Shown piece after piece: positions 62,956-64,000 of a stretch of 64,000 bases of DNA. The stretch covers positions 110,805-174,804 of the forward strand of contig JADCCN010000013.1 of assembly GCA_020252645.1 (NCBI GenBank), in the 5' to 3' direction. How positions within the stretch are numbered: position 1 is the stretch's first letter; each line of letters opens with the position of its first letter. Below the pieces are notes generated by a model that had not been told where the DNA came from, did no database searches, and was given only the letters and a program-made list of their open reading frames with translations. Origin of the DNA: Methylobacterium sp. Lineage in GTDB: Bacteria > Pseudomonadota > Alphaproteobacteria > Rhizobiales > Beijerinckiaceae. Position numbers and translations under genes: made by a program.

Positions 62956-63723
62956 GTGACGATACCGCCGCTGCCCTCCCTGCCGCCTGCCGTGCCTCAC
63001 CCGCCGGGGCTGACGCTTGGCCAGCGGCTGCGCAACTACTTTCTCACGGGCATCGTGGTCGTGGGGCCGGTCGTCATCACCATCTATATCGCGCTGTGGG
63101 TTATCGGCATCGCGGATGGCTGGGTGAAGCCGCTCGTTCCCAAGAGCGTGCTGCCCGAGAATTACCTGCCCTTTGCCATTCCGGGCTTCGGCATTCTGGT
63201 GCTGCTGGTGGCCCTCACGCTCCTCGGCTTCCTCACCGCGAACCTGGTGGGCCGCACGCTGGTCGATTTCGGCGAGACGCTGCTCGCGCGCATGCCCGTG
63301 GTCAGCGGGCTCTATCGCTCGGTGAAGCAGATCTTCGAAACGATCTTCTCGAAATCCGACACGTCCTTCCGAAAGGTGGGGCTGGTGGAATATCCCTCGC
63401 CCGGCTGCTGGTCCGTGGTGTTGATTTCCTCGCCGCCGAGGCCGGATATCGCCGGAGGCCTGCCCAAGGGCAGCGAATTCGCGGCTGTTTTCCTGCCCTG
63501 CGCACCGAACCCCACCACGGGCTTTTTCTTCTATGTGCCGAAGGAGAAGGTGGTGGAAATTCCCGTCTCCGTGGATGACGCCTTCAAGATCGTGATGTCC
63601 CTCGGCCTGATCCGTACCGATGAGGAAGACCCGCGCCGCGCGGCGGTGGAGGCGCAAAAGCGTCTGGCCGCGCCCGGCGAGGCGGGCAACAAGGACGGAT
63701 CCGGATCCTCCGGCAACGATTAG
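62956..63723 (+). CDS. DUF502 family membrane protein
   Basis: A 255-residue protein from GTG 62956, with GAGG at about seven bases. Two membrane helices: LTGIVVVGPVVITIYIALWV and FGILVLLVALTLLGFLTANL. After them come SGLYRSVKQIFETIFSKSD, a KVGLVEYPSPGCWSVVLIS segment and PCAPNPTTGFFFYVPKEKV, which are typical of DUF502. The role is unknown. It follows lpxB at 85 bp; citrate synthase, often found after lpxB in related genomes, is not in the window. Confidence 0.88.
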   Translation: MTIPPLPSLPPAVPHPPGLTLGQRLRNYFLTGIVVVGPVVITIYIALWVIGIADGWVKPLVPKSVLPENYLPFAIPGFGILVLLVALTLLGFLTANLVGRTLVDFGETLLARMPVVSGLYRSVKQIFETIFSKSDTSFRKVGLVEYPSPGCWSVVLISSPPRPDIAGGLPKGSEFAAVFLPCAPNPTTGFFFYVPKEKVVEIPVSVDDAFKIVMSLGLIRTDEEDPRRAAVEAQKRLAAPGEAGNKDGSGSSGND

Positions 63724-63774
63724 AGCGATCGATCTGACAGGATCAGCCCGGATGCTCCATCTCTCTGTTTAATC

Positions 63775-63843
63775 GCATTTTCTTTCAAGCGAACCGGTTT
63801 CCACCCCCCGCCTTCGCTGGAGGCATGCTTCACTTGAAAATGC
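63775..63843. repeat. Palindromic repeat variant
   Basis: Ends GCATTTTC and GAAAATGC are inverted; the core is AACCGGTTTCCACC. It is a diverged member of the repeat family and directly precedes the tandem copies at 63844-64000. Confidence 0.75.
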
Positions 63844-63946
63844 TCTAGAGCATGCTGTGAAAAAGTGGAATCCGGTTTTTCAAAAAAAGCATGCGATAAT
63901 AATAAGATAAGAGCATGATGTGCTTCCGTCTGAACACATCATGCTC
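63844..63946 (+). repeat. 103-bp composite palindromic repeat (copy 2)
   Basis: Reverse-complement match to 4197-4299, including the GTGAAAAA/TTTTTCA part, the AT-rich GATAATAATAAGATAA spacer and the perfect 12-bp stem GAGCATGATGTG/CACATCATGCTC (63911-63946). Confidence 0.92.
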
Positions 63947-64000
63947 TAGAGCATGCTGTGAAAAAGTGGAATCCGGTTTTTCACAAAAAAGCATGCGATA
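63946..64000 (+). repeat. Third unit of the composite repeat, cut by window end
   Basis: CTAGAGCATGCTGTGAAAAA and the following bases to GCATGCGATA repeat the first half of the unit at 63844. The array continues past the window edge. No gene is seen in 63724-64000. Confidence 0.9.

Noticed and set aside
63844..64000. Start of a CRISPR array
   Set aside because: Units are about 103 bp, contain two hairpins and have no unique spacers, and a copy exists at 4197-4299.

Overview
The window is GC-rich chromosomal DNA of an alphaproteobacterium, most likely of the order Hyphomicrobiales (Rhizobiales). The evidence is the gene order tig - clpP - clpX - lon - tRNA-Val - tRNA-Asp - nuoA-N - birA - rnj - mce - DUF1467 - proS - lolC/E - lolD - dnaE - rpsB - tsf - pyrH - frr - uppS - cdsA - rseP - bamA - lpxD - fabZ - lpxA - lpxB, which is the conserved core backbone of that group. 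RNase J next to birA, a short proline--tRNA ligase and an S2 protein with a C-terminal extension point the same way. No plasmid, phage or insertion sequence was seen. I do not name a genus.

Layout. 1-6.2 kb (minus strand): the 5' part of a chemotaxis receptor, topoisomerase IV parE, then glnB-glnA with a terminator; a small 75-residue protein lies on the plus strand. 6.3-13.5 kb: a secreted multicopper-oxidase-like protein without copper ligands, tRNA-Leu, trigger factor, a BenE-type transporter, clpP and clpX. 13.8-20.6 kb: lon, then a region where hupB is usually found, holding two related secreted ClpP/crotonase-fold proteins, a minus-strand phosphoesterase plus kinase-universal stress protein pair, tRNA-Val and tRNA-Asp. 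20.6-21.9 kb: an EamA transporter and a small secreted protein.

22-39.1 kb is a complete 14-gene nuo (complex I) operon. It carries four extra small secreted or membrane proteins between the subunits and a 31/32-bp inverted repeat between nuoB and nuoC. birA, rnj, mce, a DUF1467 protein, proS and the lipoprotein-release genes follow to 46.1 kb. From 46.2 kb come dnaE, translation factors and ribosomal protein S2, and then the envelope block (uppS, cdsA, rseP, bamA, lpxD, fabZ, lpxA, lpxB). A DUF502 membrane protein and an array of palindromic repeats end the window.

The most interesting signal is at 46.15-46.32 kb. A 34-codon membrane-protein ORF with a strong ribosome binding site is preceded by a good sigma-70-type promoter, and the -10 box of that promoter overlaps a GAAC-N7-GAAC motif, the form of the alphaproteobacterial LexA (SOS) box. 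This suggests an SOS-induced micro-membrane protein, analogous to the Caulobacter division inhibitor SidA, upstream of dnaE. Other notable signals are an intergenic palindromic repeat whose core appears twice in frame inside the kinase, a small C-terminal domain shared by NuoE and ribosomal protein S2, a histidine-rich insert in NuoL, a rare-codon patch in dnaE at the polymerase active site, and a probable antisense small gene with its own terminator before proS.
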